Positions 38,655 through 47,458 of a stretch of DNA of 64,000 nucleotides are shown in pieces. Position numbers and translations under genes: made by a program. Position 1 is the first letter of the stretch. Every line of letters starts with the position of its first letter. This DNA comes from CAWIJJ01 sp963836405 (GTDB lineage Bacteria; Acidobacteriota; Terriglobia; Bryobacterales; Bryobacteraceae), in assembly GCA_963836405.1 (NCBI GenBank), contig CAWIJL010000005.1, positions 62,001 through 126,000 of the forward strand, read 5' to 3'. A model generated the notes under the pieces. That model saw nothing but the letters and a program-made list of their open reading frames with translations, did no database searches and was not told the origin of the DNA.

Positions 38655-38682
38655 TTGACAACACCCTGTACGCGGTTAGAAT
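38655..38682 (+). promoter_or_regulatory. Strong sigma-70 promoter
   Basis: TTGACA (38655-38660) and TAGAAT (38677-38682) are separated by 16 bases. The 46-codon gene starts 22 bases downstream, and serS may be on the same transcript. This is the closest match to the bacterial consensus on the plus strand of the window. Confidence 0.8.
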
Positions 38683-38704
38683 AAATCTCATCTAAGCGTA
38701 GGTT

Positions 38705-38845
38705 ATGCAAACCGCTTGTGACCACAACCGCACCCAGATTATCGCCCGCCGGGATGGAGTCGACTATCTGGAGTGCCTCGATTGCCGCCAGATTTTTGAG
38801 GCTGAAGATCTCGAACCCGTGAAAGTCGAGGACGACGAAGAATAG
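38705..38845 (+). CDS. 46-aa zinc-ribbon-like small protein
   Basis: This short gene (46 codons plus stop) encodes a protein starting MQTACDHNRTQIIARRDGVD and containing YLECLDCRQIFEAED, with an acidic tail. One Cys-x-His in ACDH and the pair CLDC could bind a zinc ion as a minimal ribbon. It has a near-consensus promoter and lies 30 bases upstream of serS on the same strand. The function is unknown; coexpression with seryl-tRNA synthetase is an inference from spacing. Confidence 0.72.
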   Translation: MQTACDHNRTQIIARRDGVDYLECLDCRQIFEAEDLEPVKVEDDEE

Positions 38846-38875
38846 CCCTCCACGCATGCGTTAGCATGGAGGGTC

Positions 38876-40147
38876 ATGCACGATCTCTCTCATTTCCGCA
38901 CCAATTTCGAGCGCATTGCAGAGCGGCTGGCGACTCGCGGAAATGCGCCTGACCTCGACCGCTTTCGCGAGCTCGACCGCGACCGCCGTACCGCCATCTC
39001 CCGGTCCGAACAACTGAAGGCGCGCCGCAATGCCGAAAGCGCGGAGATCGCCCGCCTGCGCCGCGAGGGCACCGACACCACCGAGCGGCAGGCCCAGGTT
39101 CGCGCCATGGCCGGGGAAATGACCGCCCTCGACGACCAGGTCAAAGCCCTCGACGACGAATTTCAAAACCTACTCTCCGGTATCCCCAACGTTCCGCACG
39201 AGTCGGTGCCCGCCGGCAAAGACGAATCCGCCAACGTCGAAGTCCGGCGCGTCGGCGAGCCCCCCCGTTTCGATTTCGAGCCCCAGGCGCACTGGGACCT
39301 CGGACCACGCCTCGGCATCCTCGATTTCGACCGCGCCGCCAAAATCACCGGCGCCCGCTTCGCCCTCTATTGGGGAATGGGCGCGAAACTCGAGCGGGCG
39401 CTCATCAATTTCATGCTCGACGTGCATACCCGCGAGCACGGCTACACCGAGGTGCTGCCCCCGTTCCTGGTGAATTCGCAAAGCCTCTACGGCACCGGCC
39501 AGCTTCCCAAGTTCAAGGAGGACCTTTTCAAATGTGAAGGGCACGACTTCTGGCTGATCCCCACCGCCGAAGTGCCCGTCACCAACATCTTCCGCGACGA
39601 GACCCTCGATGCCGCCGACCTTCCCCTCCGTCTCTGCGCCTACACCCCCTGCTTCCGCAGCGAGGCCGGTTCCTACGGGCGCGACGTCCGCGGCATCATC
39701 CGCCAGCACCAGTTTCAAAAGGTGGAACTGGTCAAGTTCACCCGGCCCGACCAGAGCTACGACGAGCTCGAGAAGCTCACCGCCGACGCCGAAGACATCC
39801 TCCGCCGCCTCGGCCTGCCGTTCCGCACCGTGGTGCTCTCCACCGGCGACATGGGTTTCGCCTCCGCTAAAACCTACGACATCGAGGTCTGGCTGCCCGG
39901 CCAGAACGGCTACAAGGAAATCTCCTCCTGCTCCAATTTCGAAGCCTTTCAGGCGCGGCGCGCCGGCATCCGCATGCGCACCGGCAAGAAGTCCGAGCCG
40001 CTCCACACCCTCAACGGCAGCGGCCTCGCCGTGGGCCGTACCTGGGTTGCCATCGTCGAAAATTATCAGCAGAAGGACGGCACCGTGCTCGTCCCCGAGG
40101 CCCTCCGCCCTTATCTCGATGCCGAAGTCATTCGCCCGCGCGTGTAA
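38876..40147 (+). CDS. serS: Seryl-tRNA synthetase
   Basis: The 423-aa class II synthetase charges tRNA-Ser, and also tRNA-Sec as the first step of selenocysteine synthesis. The N-terminal coiled-coil arm (about residues 30-105) is visible as charged heptads. The core has motif 2 (CFRSEAGSYGRDVRGIIRQHQF) and motif 3 (GLAVGRTWVAIVENYQ). Further core signatures are the TAEVPVTN loop and EISSCSNFEAFQARR. GGAGGG precedes the ATG by three bases, which is short. The presence of selC in the same window gives it a double role here. Confidence 0.97.
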   Translation: MHDLSHFRTNFERIAERLATRGNAPDLDRFRELDRDRRTAISRSEQLKARRNAESAEIARLRREGTDTTERQAQVRAMAGEMTALDDQVKALDDEFQNLLSGIPNVPHESVPAGKDESANVEVRRVGEPPRFDFEPQAHWDLGPRLGILDFDRAAKITGARFALYWGMGAKLERALINFMLDVHTREHGYTEVLPPFLVNSQSLYGTGQLPKFKEDLFKCEGHDFWLIPTAEVPVTNIFRDETLDAADLPLRLCAYTPCFRSEAGSYGRDVRGIIRQHQFQKVELVKFTRPDQSYDELEKLTADAEDILRRLGLPFRTVVLSTGDMGFASAKTYDIEVWLPGQNGYKEISSCSNFEAFQARRAGIRMRTGKKSEPLHTLNGSGLAVGRTWVAIVENYQQKDGTVLVPEALRPYLDAEVIRPRV

Positions 40148-40183
40148 GAAATCTCACCGAAGCGTATCTAATGGTTTGTAGCG

Positions 40184-40690
40184 ATGACTCACGCGGAACG
40201 GGAACGAATCTTCTTACGGCTGTTTTCCGAACACCGTGAACGCGTCGAACGTATCTGCTATGGATACCTTGGGTCCTCGGACGATCTGGAGGACCTGGTC
40301 CAGGAGATCATGACCAACGTCTGGAACAGCCTGCCGGGATTCCGGGGCGATTCCCAGGTTTCCACCTGGCTGTTCCGCATCGCCGTCAACACCGCTCTCA
40401 TCCATCGCCGCAAACGGCGTCCCACCGAGCCGCTCCCGGACCTGCCCGACCTTGCCCGCGGCGTGCACCACAATCTGGAGCACGAGGAAAAGCTCGCCGC
40501 CCTGCGCCGCGCCATTGCCGCTCTGCCCGGCCAGGACCGCGTCGTCATCACCCTGCTGCTCGAGGGCTTGAGTTACAAGGAAATCGCCGAGGTCACCGGG
40601 CTCACCGTGAATTACGTGGGCGTCAAAATCGCGCGCATCAAGCAGTCGCTTGAAGAGACCATGACGGAGGTGTTCCATGGCGCAGTTTGA
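40184..40690 (+). CDS. ECF-type RNA polymerase sigma factor
   Basis: The 168-aa protein has region 2 (RVERICYGYLGSSDDLEDLVQEIMTNVWNSLPGF, STWLFRIAVNTALIHRRK) and region 4 (LPGQDRVVITLLLEGLSYKEIAEVTGLTVNYVGVKIARIKQSL), the two domains of extracytoplasmic-function sigma factors. It lacks the C-terminal extensions seen in some groups. It is the first gene of a four-gene operon. The next gene overlaps it by 14 bases and encodes a membrane protein in the position of an anti-sigma factor. Confidence 0.92.
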   Translation: MTHAERERIFLRLFSEHRERVERICYGYLGSSDDLEDLVQEIMTNVWNSLPGFRGDSQVSTWLFRIAVNTALIHRRKRRPTEPLPDLPDLARGVHHNLEHEEKLAALRRAIAALPGQDRVVITLLLEGLSYKEIAEVTGLTVNYVGVKIARIKQSLEETMTEVFHGAV

Positions 40691-41270
40691 ACAGCTCCAG
40701 GAACTCTGGCGGACGCAGCCGCAACCCCGGGCCCGCGCTTTCGACCCCGACCTCACCGCCGCAGGGTTCCGCCGCTACGGCCGCCGTCAAGATTGGATCA
40801 ACCTGGCAAAACTCGCGGCGGTGCTGGCCGTCCTCGCCTGGTCCGCCTACATGACGCGCTCGCCTTGGTTCCGCGCGGGTATGGCGTGGATCGGCTCCGG
40901 CGCCGTGCTCATGATCGCGCTCGACTGGCGCAAACAGCGCCGCATCGCCGGCCTGGATTTCTCCTCCCCCTCGCTGGCCTTCGTGCAGAAAGCTCACGCC
41001 GGCCTGCTCGCGCAGCGCAGCCCCTTCCAGAGCCAGTATTGGATCTTCCTCGTCACCATGCTGGGCGGCATCAATATGATGTTCCTGGGCGATGCTTATG
41101 CCGCCGGGCGGCCGCCCCGTCTTTCCATCCACCTGGCCGCGTCCGCAATGACCCTGGCGGCCTTCGGTCTCGGCCTCTTCATCCGCCGCAAGCGCTTTGA
41201 CGCCGAATGCCGGCCGCTGCTCCACCAGCTTGCTTCCCTCCGGGCTTCTCTCGAGGAGGCCAACCTATGA
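40677..41270 (+). CDS. Membrane protein, possible anti-sigma partner
   Basis: The 197-aa protein has a soluble N-terminus of about 40 residues (MAQFEQLQELWRTQPQ). It then has four probable membrane helices (LAKLAAVLAVLAWSAYMT, AGMAWIGSGAVLMIALDW, YWIFLVTMLGGINMMFL, HLAASAMTLAAFGLGLFI) and a cytoplasmic tail. It has no zinc-binding HxxxCxxC motif of ZAS anti-sigma factors. The 14-base overlap with the sigma gene and its position suggest it regulates that factor (inference). Its stop overlaps the next start as ATGA. Confidence 0.72.
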   Translation: MAQFEQLQELWRTQPQPRARAFDPDLTAAGFRRYGRRQDWINLAKLAAVLAVLAWSAYMTRSPWFRAGMAWIGSGAVLMIALDWRKQRRIAGLDFSSPSLAFVQKAHAGLLAQRSPFQSQYWIFLVTMLGGINMMFLGDAYAAGRPPRLSIHLAASAMTLAAFGLGLFIRRKRFDAECRPLLHQLASLRASLEEANL

Positions 41271-42835
41271 ACACCACTCTCATCGGAAATCTCATTAGTC
41301 TGCGATACAAGCTGATGTGGGCCAAGACCCGCAGCCGCAACGGCCGAATCGCCCTTTTCTTCGCCGGGTATCTGCTCCTCGTCATGGGCTTCGCCCTGCT
41401 CGTCAGTGGCGGATTCGGCGCCGCCATGATCGCCGTCCGTTCCGGGAAAGCCGAGATGGTGGCTCGCGTGGTGCTCACCGCCCTCTTCGCCCAGGCCCTG
41501 CTGGGCAGCGTCGTTCTCGGTTTCGGCATGAACGCAATCTTTTCCGACGTCGAACTGCGGCGCTATCCGGTGGACGCGCGCGAGCGTTTCCTCGCCCGCC
41601 ATCTGATCGGCATCGTGGACCCGTTCTGGTTCCTCATCCTTGCGCTCGAGATCGGGCTCGCGGTAGGTCTGTACGTCTTCGGCAGCCGGTCGTTCTTCGC
41701 CGGGATCGCCGCCGTGCTGGTGCTCTTCGTCGTCAACTACGTCGCCGCCCGGTTGATCGCCGTCCTGGTGGAGCGCCTCATGCAGCGCAAATCCGGAAAC
41801 CTCGTGCTGATGCTCATGATCATGTCGCTGGCGCTGCTGCCGTCGCTGGCCGCACCCCTCGTCCAAAAGTTTCCGGGTTTCGGACCGGCCGCGCTGAAGG
41901 TGCTCGGCGGCACCCCGCCTTTCGCCGCGGCGGCTTTCATGACCGGCTCGCCGGACGCCCTCCGGGCACTTGGACTCCTGCTGTTTTGGCTGGCCGCCTT
42001 GCTGCTCCTGCTCGTCTACGCCGAGCGCATTCCCACCGCCGTCCGCGCCACCGAAAGCCGCAAACTGACCTGGGAAAGCCCCTACGAGCGCCTCGGTGCG
42101 CTGTTCGGACCCGAACACGCGCCCTTCGTCGCACACTGGCTGCGCTTCTACGTCCGCAACACCCGCTTCCGCATGCTCTACCTGATGTCCCTTCCGCTCG
42201 CCGGCTTCATCACCTTTAACATGACGCGCAAAGGCGGTCCGGACGCGGTCTTCGTCGCGGCGCTCGGCACGTTCCCCATCGCCACATTCTTCGCGGTCTC
42301 GCGCATGGCCGTCAACCAGTACGGATATGTGGGCGGCGCCTTCCGCCGGCTGCTGCTGCTGCCTACGCCGCCCGGCGCCAGCCTCCGCACCGGCAGCTAC
42401 GCTTCGCTTCTGCTGGCTACCTCGCTGCTTCCCCTGGCCGCCATCGCCTGGGTGGCACTCGCGCCGGCGCCTTTCGATGCGCGGAAGCTGATCATGCTCC
42501 TGCTGAGCGGTCTGGCCGGAGCCGTACTCTTCCACGCCGCCGCCCTGTGGGTCGGACTGCTCAACCCGCGGCGCGGAAACTACGGCAACAATTTCGGCAA
42601 CGACCTCTCCCTCGGCGGCAACATCCTCCTCATCGGCGGAGTGCTTCTGTGCATTGCCGTGCCGCAGTTGCTTTCAAAGTTCGTCCCCGCTCTCGTTTCT
42701 CCGGCTAACTGGTGGCTCGCCATCCTCGCCGCCGCCATCGCCGTAGCCGTGTATTCCGCCTCCCTGCGCGCCGCGGGCCCCGTATTCCGCAACCGCCGCG
42801 AGCGCCTCCTCGCCGTCGTGGAAGGAAGAGACTGA
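41267..42835 (+). CDS. ABC transporter permease, large multi-pass membrane protein
   Basis: The 522-aa protein has about 12 hydrophobic helices (IALFFAGYLLLVMGFALLVSG, VVLTALFAQALLGSVVLGFGMNAIF and others) and no periplasmic domain. The start is set by the ATGA overlap with the preceding gene; the upstream part of the frame is a shadow of that gene. It has the size and layout of ABC-2-like exporter membrane subunits. The cognate ATPase gene follows six bases later. The substrate is unknown. Confidence 0.78.
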   Translation: MNTTLIGNLISLRYKLMWAKTRSRNGRIALFFAGYLLLVMGFALLVSGGFGAAMIAVRSGKAEMVARVVLTALFAQALLGSVVLGFGMNAIFSDVELRRYPVDARERFLARHLIGIVDPFWFLILALEIGLAVGLYVFGSRSFFAGIAAVLVLFVVNYVAARLIAVLVERLMQRKSGNLVLMLMIMSLALLPSLAAPLVQKFPGFGPAALKVLGGTPPFAAAAFMTGSPDALRALGLLLFWLAALLLLLVYAERIPTAVRATESRKLTWESPYERLGALFGPEHAPFVAHWLRFYVRNTRFRMLYLMSLPLAGFITFNMTRKGGPDAVFVAALGTFPIATFFAVSRMAVNQYGYVGGAFRRLLLLPTPPGASLRTGSYASLLLATSLLPLAAIAWVALAPAPFDARKLIMLLLSGLAGAVLFHAAALWVGLLNPRRGNYGNNFGNDLSLGGNILLIGGVLLCIAVPQLLSKFVPALVSPANWWLAILAAAIAVAVYSASLRAAGPVFRNRRERLLAVVEGRD

Positions 42836-42841
42836 TTTCCA

Positions 42842-43609
42842 ATGGACGCCATCCGCATTTCCAATCTCGTGAAAAAGTACGGCACCGTCGTGGCCGTTGA
42901 CGACCTGAGCATCGACGTTCCCAAGGGCTCGATGTTCGGCTTTCTCGGGCCGAACGGGTCCGGCAAAAGCACCACCATCGGCTGCCTCACCGGGCTGCTC
43001 GAACCCTCCGCCGGAAGCGTTGAGATCCTGGGTGAGCCCTTCACCGCCGACTCGGTCGCGCTCAAACGCCGCATGGGCGTCATGCCCGAAACCCTCGGCC
43101 TCTTCGACCCCCTCTACGCGCACGAATTTCTCGCCTTCATCGCGCGCATGTTCGGCCTCGATGAAGCCACCTCGCGCCGCCGCGTCACCGAGTTGCTCGC
43201 CGCCCTCGAACTCACCGACGCCGGCAAGACGCTGTCCGAATACAGCACCGGCATGCGCAAGCGCGTGGCCTTCGCCGCCGCCGTCATCCACTCGCCCGAA
43301 GTTCTTTTCCTGGACGAGCCCTTCGAGAGCATCGATCCCGCCGGCGTGTCCCTCATGAAGCAGTGGCTCCGCCGCTTCACCGAGCAGGGCCGCACCGTCT
43401 TCATCACCAGCCACGTGCTCGAAACCGTGGAGCGCCTCTGCGACCGCGTCGCCATCATCACCCGCCCCGGCAAACTGGTCTGGCAAGGCGACATCACCGT
43501 CTTCGCCGGCGACGGCTCCATCACCTTCGACGGCAAAGAGTTCGACGCCCTCGAGCCGCTCTTCCTCCACCTCACCGGCGAGCGTTACGCAGACCTCAAC
43601 TGGCTGTGA
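42842..43609 (+). CDS. ABC transporter ATP-binding protein
   Basis: The 255-aa ATPase has Walker A GPNGSGKST, a Q-loop in MPETLGLFDPL, the signature YSTGMRKRVAFAAAV (variant of LSGGQ), Walker B VLFLDEP followed by FESIDPAG, and the switch His in FITSHVLETVE. It is the last gene of the sigma/membrane protein/permease operon and should energise the permease. The STGM signature is typical of ABC-2 type exporters. Confidence 0.93.
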   Translation: MDAIRISNLVKKYGTVVAVDDLSIDVPKGSMFGFLGPNGSGKSTTIGCLTGLLEPSAGSVEILGEPFTADSVALKRRMGVMPETLGLFDPLYAHEFLAFIARMFGLDEATSRRRVTELLAALELTDAGKTLSEYSTGMRKRVAFAAAVIHSPEVLFLDEPFESIDPAGVSLMKQWLRRFTEQGRTVFITSHVLETVERLCDRVAIITRPGKLVWQGDITVFAGDGSITFDGKEFDALEPLFLHLTGERYADLNWL

Positions 43610-43627
43610 GGCTCGCCGGAGCCGCTA

Positions 43628-45487
43628 CTACTTGATCGGTATCGTCGCCTGAATGCTGTCCGAATCCACCGTGGAAATCTCGATGGTCTGATTCCCCGCG
43701 GTGAGGCCTGTCGGAATCTTCACGTTGAGCTGGTATAGCCCCGCGAACCCCGGTGCCAGCCCGGCATAGGAGCCTTGCGCTACCGACCCCCCGATATACA
43801 CATCCAGCGCATTGGTCACTCGGGCGAACGGCTCCGCCGTCGGCGAAGGAGCGCCCGCCGCAATGTTGGAGTTCACCGTTCCCAGACCCGACAGGAACAG
43901 CAGCACGGTCTCGCCCGCAACCGCCGGGCTCGACGGCGTCACCGGATCGAAATTGGCGTGCAGGATCGCGCCGTTGCCGATGCCGCTCCGGTCCAGCGTG
44001 AACAGCCCTGGCGACGTGGCGCCGCTGTACACCTTCGCTTCGTTGGACAGCGTTCCGTTGTTATTCACCTGGAAGGTCAGCAGCGAGCCGTTCTGCGGCG
44101 CCGTGAACGGGATCACCACCGAAACCTGCGTCGGAGTCACCGAATACATCGGAATCGCCGTGCCGTTGAGCAGCACCTGCACTCCGCCGAGAGTGGTTGG
44201 AAACGTCGTCCCGCCCTGAACCGTGGTGGTGCCCGATGCCAGGTTTGTACCGAACAGTGTGACCACTTCGCCCGGGGCCACCTGCGCCGTGAACGGAGTG
44301 AATGTGGCGGCATTGACGATACCCTGCGGATTGAGGAACACGCCCGAGCCGCTCATGTCCGGCGCCTTGGCATACATGACGAGCTGATAGTTGGTCCCGT
44401 TTCCGCCGCCCAAAATGAACTTACCGCCCCCGCCTACGGCGAAGATGGCGTCGCTGAATGTCTTGGTGCCGTCGGCGTCGAAGGCGATCGAATCGGCGAA
44501 ATTGAAATCGTAATTGGCAAAGCCGTCCGGATTCGTCCGCTGGTGCACCAGCTCCAGGTTCAGCGCCCCGATTACGTTGGACGACCCGCTGCCGGCGTAA
44601 ATGCCGTCGAACGATGTTCCGGCGGCATAATTTTCAAGATAAGTCTGGAAATAGAGTCCGTTCAGGTCGGTGTTACCGGGCGCTGCTTTGATCCCGATGA
44701 CCATGTCGTAGGCGCTGGCGCCGCCCGCTACGAAAAGGTTCCCGTCCGAAGAAACATACAGGGTCTTCGTGCCGGAAAGCAAAGTGTTGGCGGCGCTCTG
44801 TCCGGAAGGCGCCGGCAGCACCAGCGTTCCGCTCCCGTTCGCCGCCAGCGTATAAGTGGCACCCGTGCTGGTTTGCGTGGTCGCCGCGTTTTGCAGGTTG
44901 ATTGCCGTGCCTTTGATCGTCACATTCCCGAGGCTGCCCTTGCCGTCTGGCGCTAACTGGAAAAACGTGCCGCGCGTCTGCGTGAAATCTCCGTTCAGAA
45001 ACTCCATGCTGGCCACCTGGTAAGTGCCGTTCAACGTGGAGAGCGAGGCGCCGGTGGAAACCGGGAAGGCCACGAACTGGTCGCAATAAAATGTGTCGGT
45101 GCTGCTGGCGATGACCGCGCCGTTGGTTACTCCCCCGTACAGCGTAGTGGGGAAGTTCGCATCCGGCGCGGGATCGAACGGATTGGACATGTAGAACATG
45201 CCGCTCGACTGCACGACGTAGGTCCCGCTGGTTGCGAATTTCAATACGTGATCGCTGGTGCCGGCCGTGAAGCCGGTGCCCGAGACGGTGAAGTTGCCAT
45301 TTCCGTCGAACGTGATGGTGCCTGAGAAACTCACTGGGCTATCGGCAGGATCGGTGTTGACACCGAAATAGCGGACGTAATACGCGCCGTTGAGCGAAGC
45401 CTGGGACTGCAACTGCGCGGCGGCGGGAGAAACGAGCAGGGCCGCAAGAGAAAGCGCGGCAACAAGGCACAGCCTGAGACGTAGCAT
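43628..45487 (-). CDS. Secreted beta-rich protein with a TIGR03437-like C-terminus
   Basis: The 619-aa exported protein has a signal peptide (MLRLRLCLVAALSLAALLVSP) and N-terminal repeats of 'GTYxVxxxG' beta type (SGTITFDGNGNFTVSGTGF). The C-terminal half (GIVNAATFTPFTAQVAPGE, VTLFGTNLASG, YSVTPTQVSVVIPF, GLAPGFAGLYQLNVKIP) matches the Solibacter-specific TIGR03437 pattern. The mature part is rich in Thr, Ser, Asn and Gly, as in surface adhesins. The start is set by the signal peptide and by a TATGAT box six bases upstream. The function is unknown. Convergent with the ABC operon (18 bases between stops). Confidence 0.82.
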   Translation of the reverse strand: MLRLRLCLVAALSLAALLVSPAAAQLQSQASLNGAYYVRYFGVNTDPADSPVSFSGTITFDGNGNFTVSGTGFTAGTSDHVLKFATSGTYVVQSSGMFYMSNPFDPAPDANFPTTLYGGVTNGAVIASSTDTFYCDQFVAFPVSTGASLSTLNGTYQVASMEFLNGDFTQTRGTFFQLAPDGKGSLGNVTIKGTAINLQNAATTQTSTGATYTLAANGSGTLVLPAPSGQSAANTLLSGTKTLYVSSDGNLFVAGGASAYDMVIGIKAAPGNTDLNGLYFQTYLENYAAGTSFDGIYAGSGSSNVIGALNLELVHQRTNPDGFANYDFNFADSIAFDADGTKTFSDAIFAVGGGGKFILGGGNGTNYQLVMYAKAPDMSGSGVFLNPQGIVNAATFTPFTAQVAPGEVVTLFGTNLASGTTTVQGGTTFPTTLGGVQVLLNGTAIPMYSVTPTQVSVVIPFTAPQNGSLLTFQVNNNGTLSNEAKVYSGATSPGLFTLDRSGIGNGAILHANFDPVTPSSPAVAGETVLLFLSGLGTVNSNIAAGAPSPTAEPFARVTNALDVYIGGSVAQGSYAGLAPGFAGLYQLNVKIPTGLTAGNQTIEISTVDSDSIQATIPIK

Positions 45488-45493
45488 GACTGA

Positions 45494-45499
45494 ATCATA
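45494..45499 (-). promoter_or_regulatory. TATGAT box, six bases before the start codon
   Basis: On the minus strand TATGAT is followed by six bases and the ATG at 45487, with no Shine-Dalgarno sequence. It belongs to the set of possible leaderless starts. Confidence 0.5.
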
Positions 45500-45582
45500 C
45501 CAGCAGCAAATAGCGCAGGCCCTGCCCACGCCTCACGTCACGGGCGAAACATCACCGCGGAATCTGCGCCACACTCCGGGCG

Positions 45583-47046
45583 CTACACGTACTCGAACAG
45601 CGCCATGAATCCGTAATCCATGTGCAGCTGCTGATGACAGTGAAACAGCGTGAGCCCGGGATCGTCGGCCACAAAATCCACCTCCACCGCCTGGTAGCCC
45701 CCCACCATCACCACGTCCTTCATCACCCCGGAGGTCGGCTGCCCGGCCACCCGGGTCAGCTCGAAACTGTGCCGGTGCAGGTGCACCGGGTGAATGTCGT
45801 CGCTCGCATTGCGCATGCGCAGCCGGTAGCGCTTTCCGCGCGACACCTGAAACATCGGCCGGCTGTGGTCTTCGGCGAACGCCACGCCGTTGATCGTCCA
45901 GCGGTTGAAACCGGCCGCGGCCGCGTTCTGTTTCGCGAACGTCATGTCGAAGACGTGGTCCGGCGCGCGCGCCGCCGCCGCGTTTCCAAAATTCGCGTAG
46001 TTCCAGTGGAACGTGGCCGGAGCCACCCACTGCGGCTTGCCCGTTCGTCCCGCATATTCCACCACGATTCCCATGCCGTGTTCCCGGTCGTCGTCCGACG
46101 TGTCGCCCATAATCCAGACGCCCGGATGATTCATCTCCACGATCGCGGACACGCGTTCCGCCGTGCCCAGCCACAGCCCCGGCACCGTCACCGGCTTCGG
46201 CAGCGCGTTGCCGTCCATCGCCACTACCTGGAACGAGTGCCCCGGCAGCGCCAGGCTGCGGATCTCCGTCGCGCTTCCGTTCAGCACGTGGAACAGCACG
46301 CGCTCCCCCTGCTTCACGCGCACCGGTTCGCCGCTGCCCAGCATTTTCCCGTTGATCGTGAACGAACCGTACCCCACCTCGTACCCGTGCGGCGTGCCCT
46401 TGGAGAGCGAGGCCTTCATGGCGCTTTCGCCGCTGTCCTTCAGCTCTTTCACGGTCGCCGACGGCTCCAAGAAATCCATCGCCATGTCGCCGCCGCGGCT
46501 GAACACCGGGTCGAATTCCTTCAGCGTCAGAAACACCTCGCGGTCGTAGCGGCCGGGATTCACCTTCGGCTCGATATAGACCGGGCCCACTTGTCCCGAG
46601 TACTGCCCCGCCGCCAGGTCGGCGCCGGCGCGCACGTGCGTGTGATAGAAGCGGAAGCCCGAAGGTTTGGGTGCGAACGCGATGCGGCGGCTCCCGTGAG
46701 CGGGGATGAACGGCGTGCCCTCTTCGCTGGCTCCATCCACGTCGGTCGAAACAAACTGGCCGTGCCAGTGCAGTTGCTCGGGCGTGTCCGTCTCGTTCCG
46801 GATCTCCACTGTCACCGGTTTGCCTTCTTCGAAGCGAAGCAGCGGGCCGGGAAACTGGCCGTTATAAGTTGTGGTGGAGATGATGCGGTCGGGAGCCAGT
46901 TCCACCGGCTTCACCGCGATTGTCAGGGTGTAGTCCGCGCTGCCGGCTGCGGGCGAGGCGCTCGAAATCCGGCTAAGAAGGGAACTTCCCGCCAGCGTGC
47001 CCGCCGCCTGCAACAGGCTCCGCCGCGAGACGCGAGAGCTCGACAT
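45583..47046 (-). CDS. Multicopper oxidase, Tat-exported
   Basis: The 487-aa protein has a twin-arginine signal (SRRSLLQAAGTLAGSSLL). Its cupredoxin domains bear the four copper-ligand motifs HWHGQF, HTHVRAG, HPVHLHRHSFE and HCHQQLHMDYGFM. The last motif includes the Cys of the type 1 copper and an axial Met. It probably oxidises metal ions or phenols outside the cytoplasm. The start was set at the signal peptide Met; the frame extends 11 codons upstream. Copper genes csoR/copA are 14 kb away and not obviously linked. Confidence 0.92.
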   Translation of the reverse strand: MSSSRVSRRSLLQAAGTLAGSSLLSRISSASPAAGSADYTLTIAVKPVELAPDRIISTTTYNGQFPGPLLRFEEGKPVTVEIRNETDTPEQLHWHGQFVSTDVDGASEEGTPFIPAHGSRRIAFAPKPSGFRFYHTHVRAGADLAAGQYSGQVGPVYIEPKVNPGRYDREVFLTLKEFDPVFSRGGDMAMDFLEPSATVKELKDSGESAMKASLSKGTPHGYEVGYGSFTINGKMLGSGEPVRVKQGERVLFHVLNGSATEIRSLALPGHSFQVVAMDGNALPKPVTVPGLWLGTAERVSAIVEMNHPGVWIMGDTSDDDREHGMGIVVEYAGRTGKPQWVAPATFHWNYANFGNAAAARAPDHVFDMTFAKQNAAAAGFNRWTINGVAFAEDHSRPMFQVSRGKRYRLRMRNASDDIHPVHLHRHSFELTRVAGQPTSGVMKDVVMVGGYQAVEVDFVADDPGLTLFHCHQQLHMDYGFMALFEYV

Positions 47047-47104
47047 TGCGAGCCCAGTATATCGCCGCCGTCCTTCCACGAATGTACGCTATTGCCAATT
47101 CGCG

Positions 47105-47458
47105 TCAAGCGTCTTCGCGTTCTTCCCCCGCAATGTGTTTCTGCACGCGCACCACCCGCACATCGCACATCGCCAGCACCCCCGTGCCCATCATTCCCTC
47201 CACCACCGGAACCAGCCGGTCCACGTTCTCCGGCGCATCCACGATCGAGATCACGATGGGCTGATCGTGACGCCCCAGGTGCGGCTTGTGTATTGCGCCG
47301 GTCTCGCCATATCCTTCGAGCCCGCGAAATACGGTCGCGCCCGCGATCTTCATTTCGCGGCACCGGTCCACGATCGCCTCATACAGCGGCTTACCCTCGC
47401 ACCGGTCTCCCTCGGAGATGTGAATCTGCAGCAGCCGAGCCGGATCATCCCGTTGCAT
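47105..47458 (-). CDS. DUF190 protein (single domain)
   Basis: The 117-aa protein has a PII-like ferredoxin fold: LLQIHISEGDRCEGKPLYEAIV, IAGATVFRGLEGYG, DQPIVISIVDAPENVDRLVPVVE and ending DVRVVRVQKH. It overlaps the preceding two-domain gene by 14 bases. DUF190 proteins are commonly encoded next to crcB and are assumed to sense or modulate the channel; direct evidence is lacking. The start was chosen inside the overlap because the residues upstream are Arg/Trp-rich shadow. Confidence 0.85.
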   Translation of the reverse strand: MQRDDPARLLQIHISEGDRCEGKPLYEAIVDRCREMKIAGATVFRGLEGYGETGAIHKPHLGRHDQPIVISIVDAPENVDRLVPVVEGMMGTGVLAMCDVRVVRVQKHIAGEEREDA

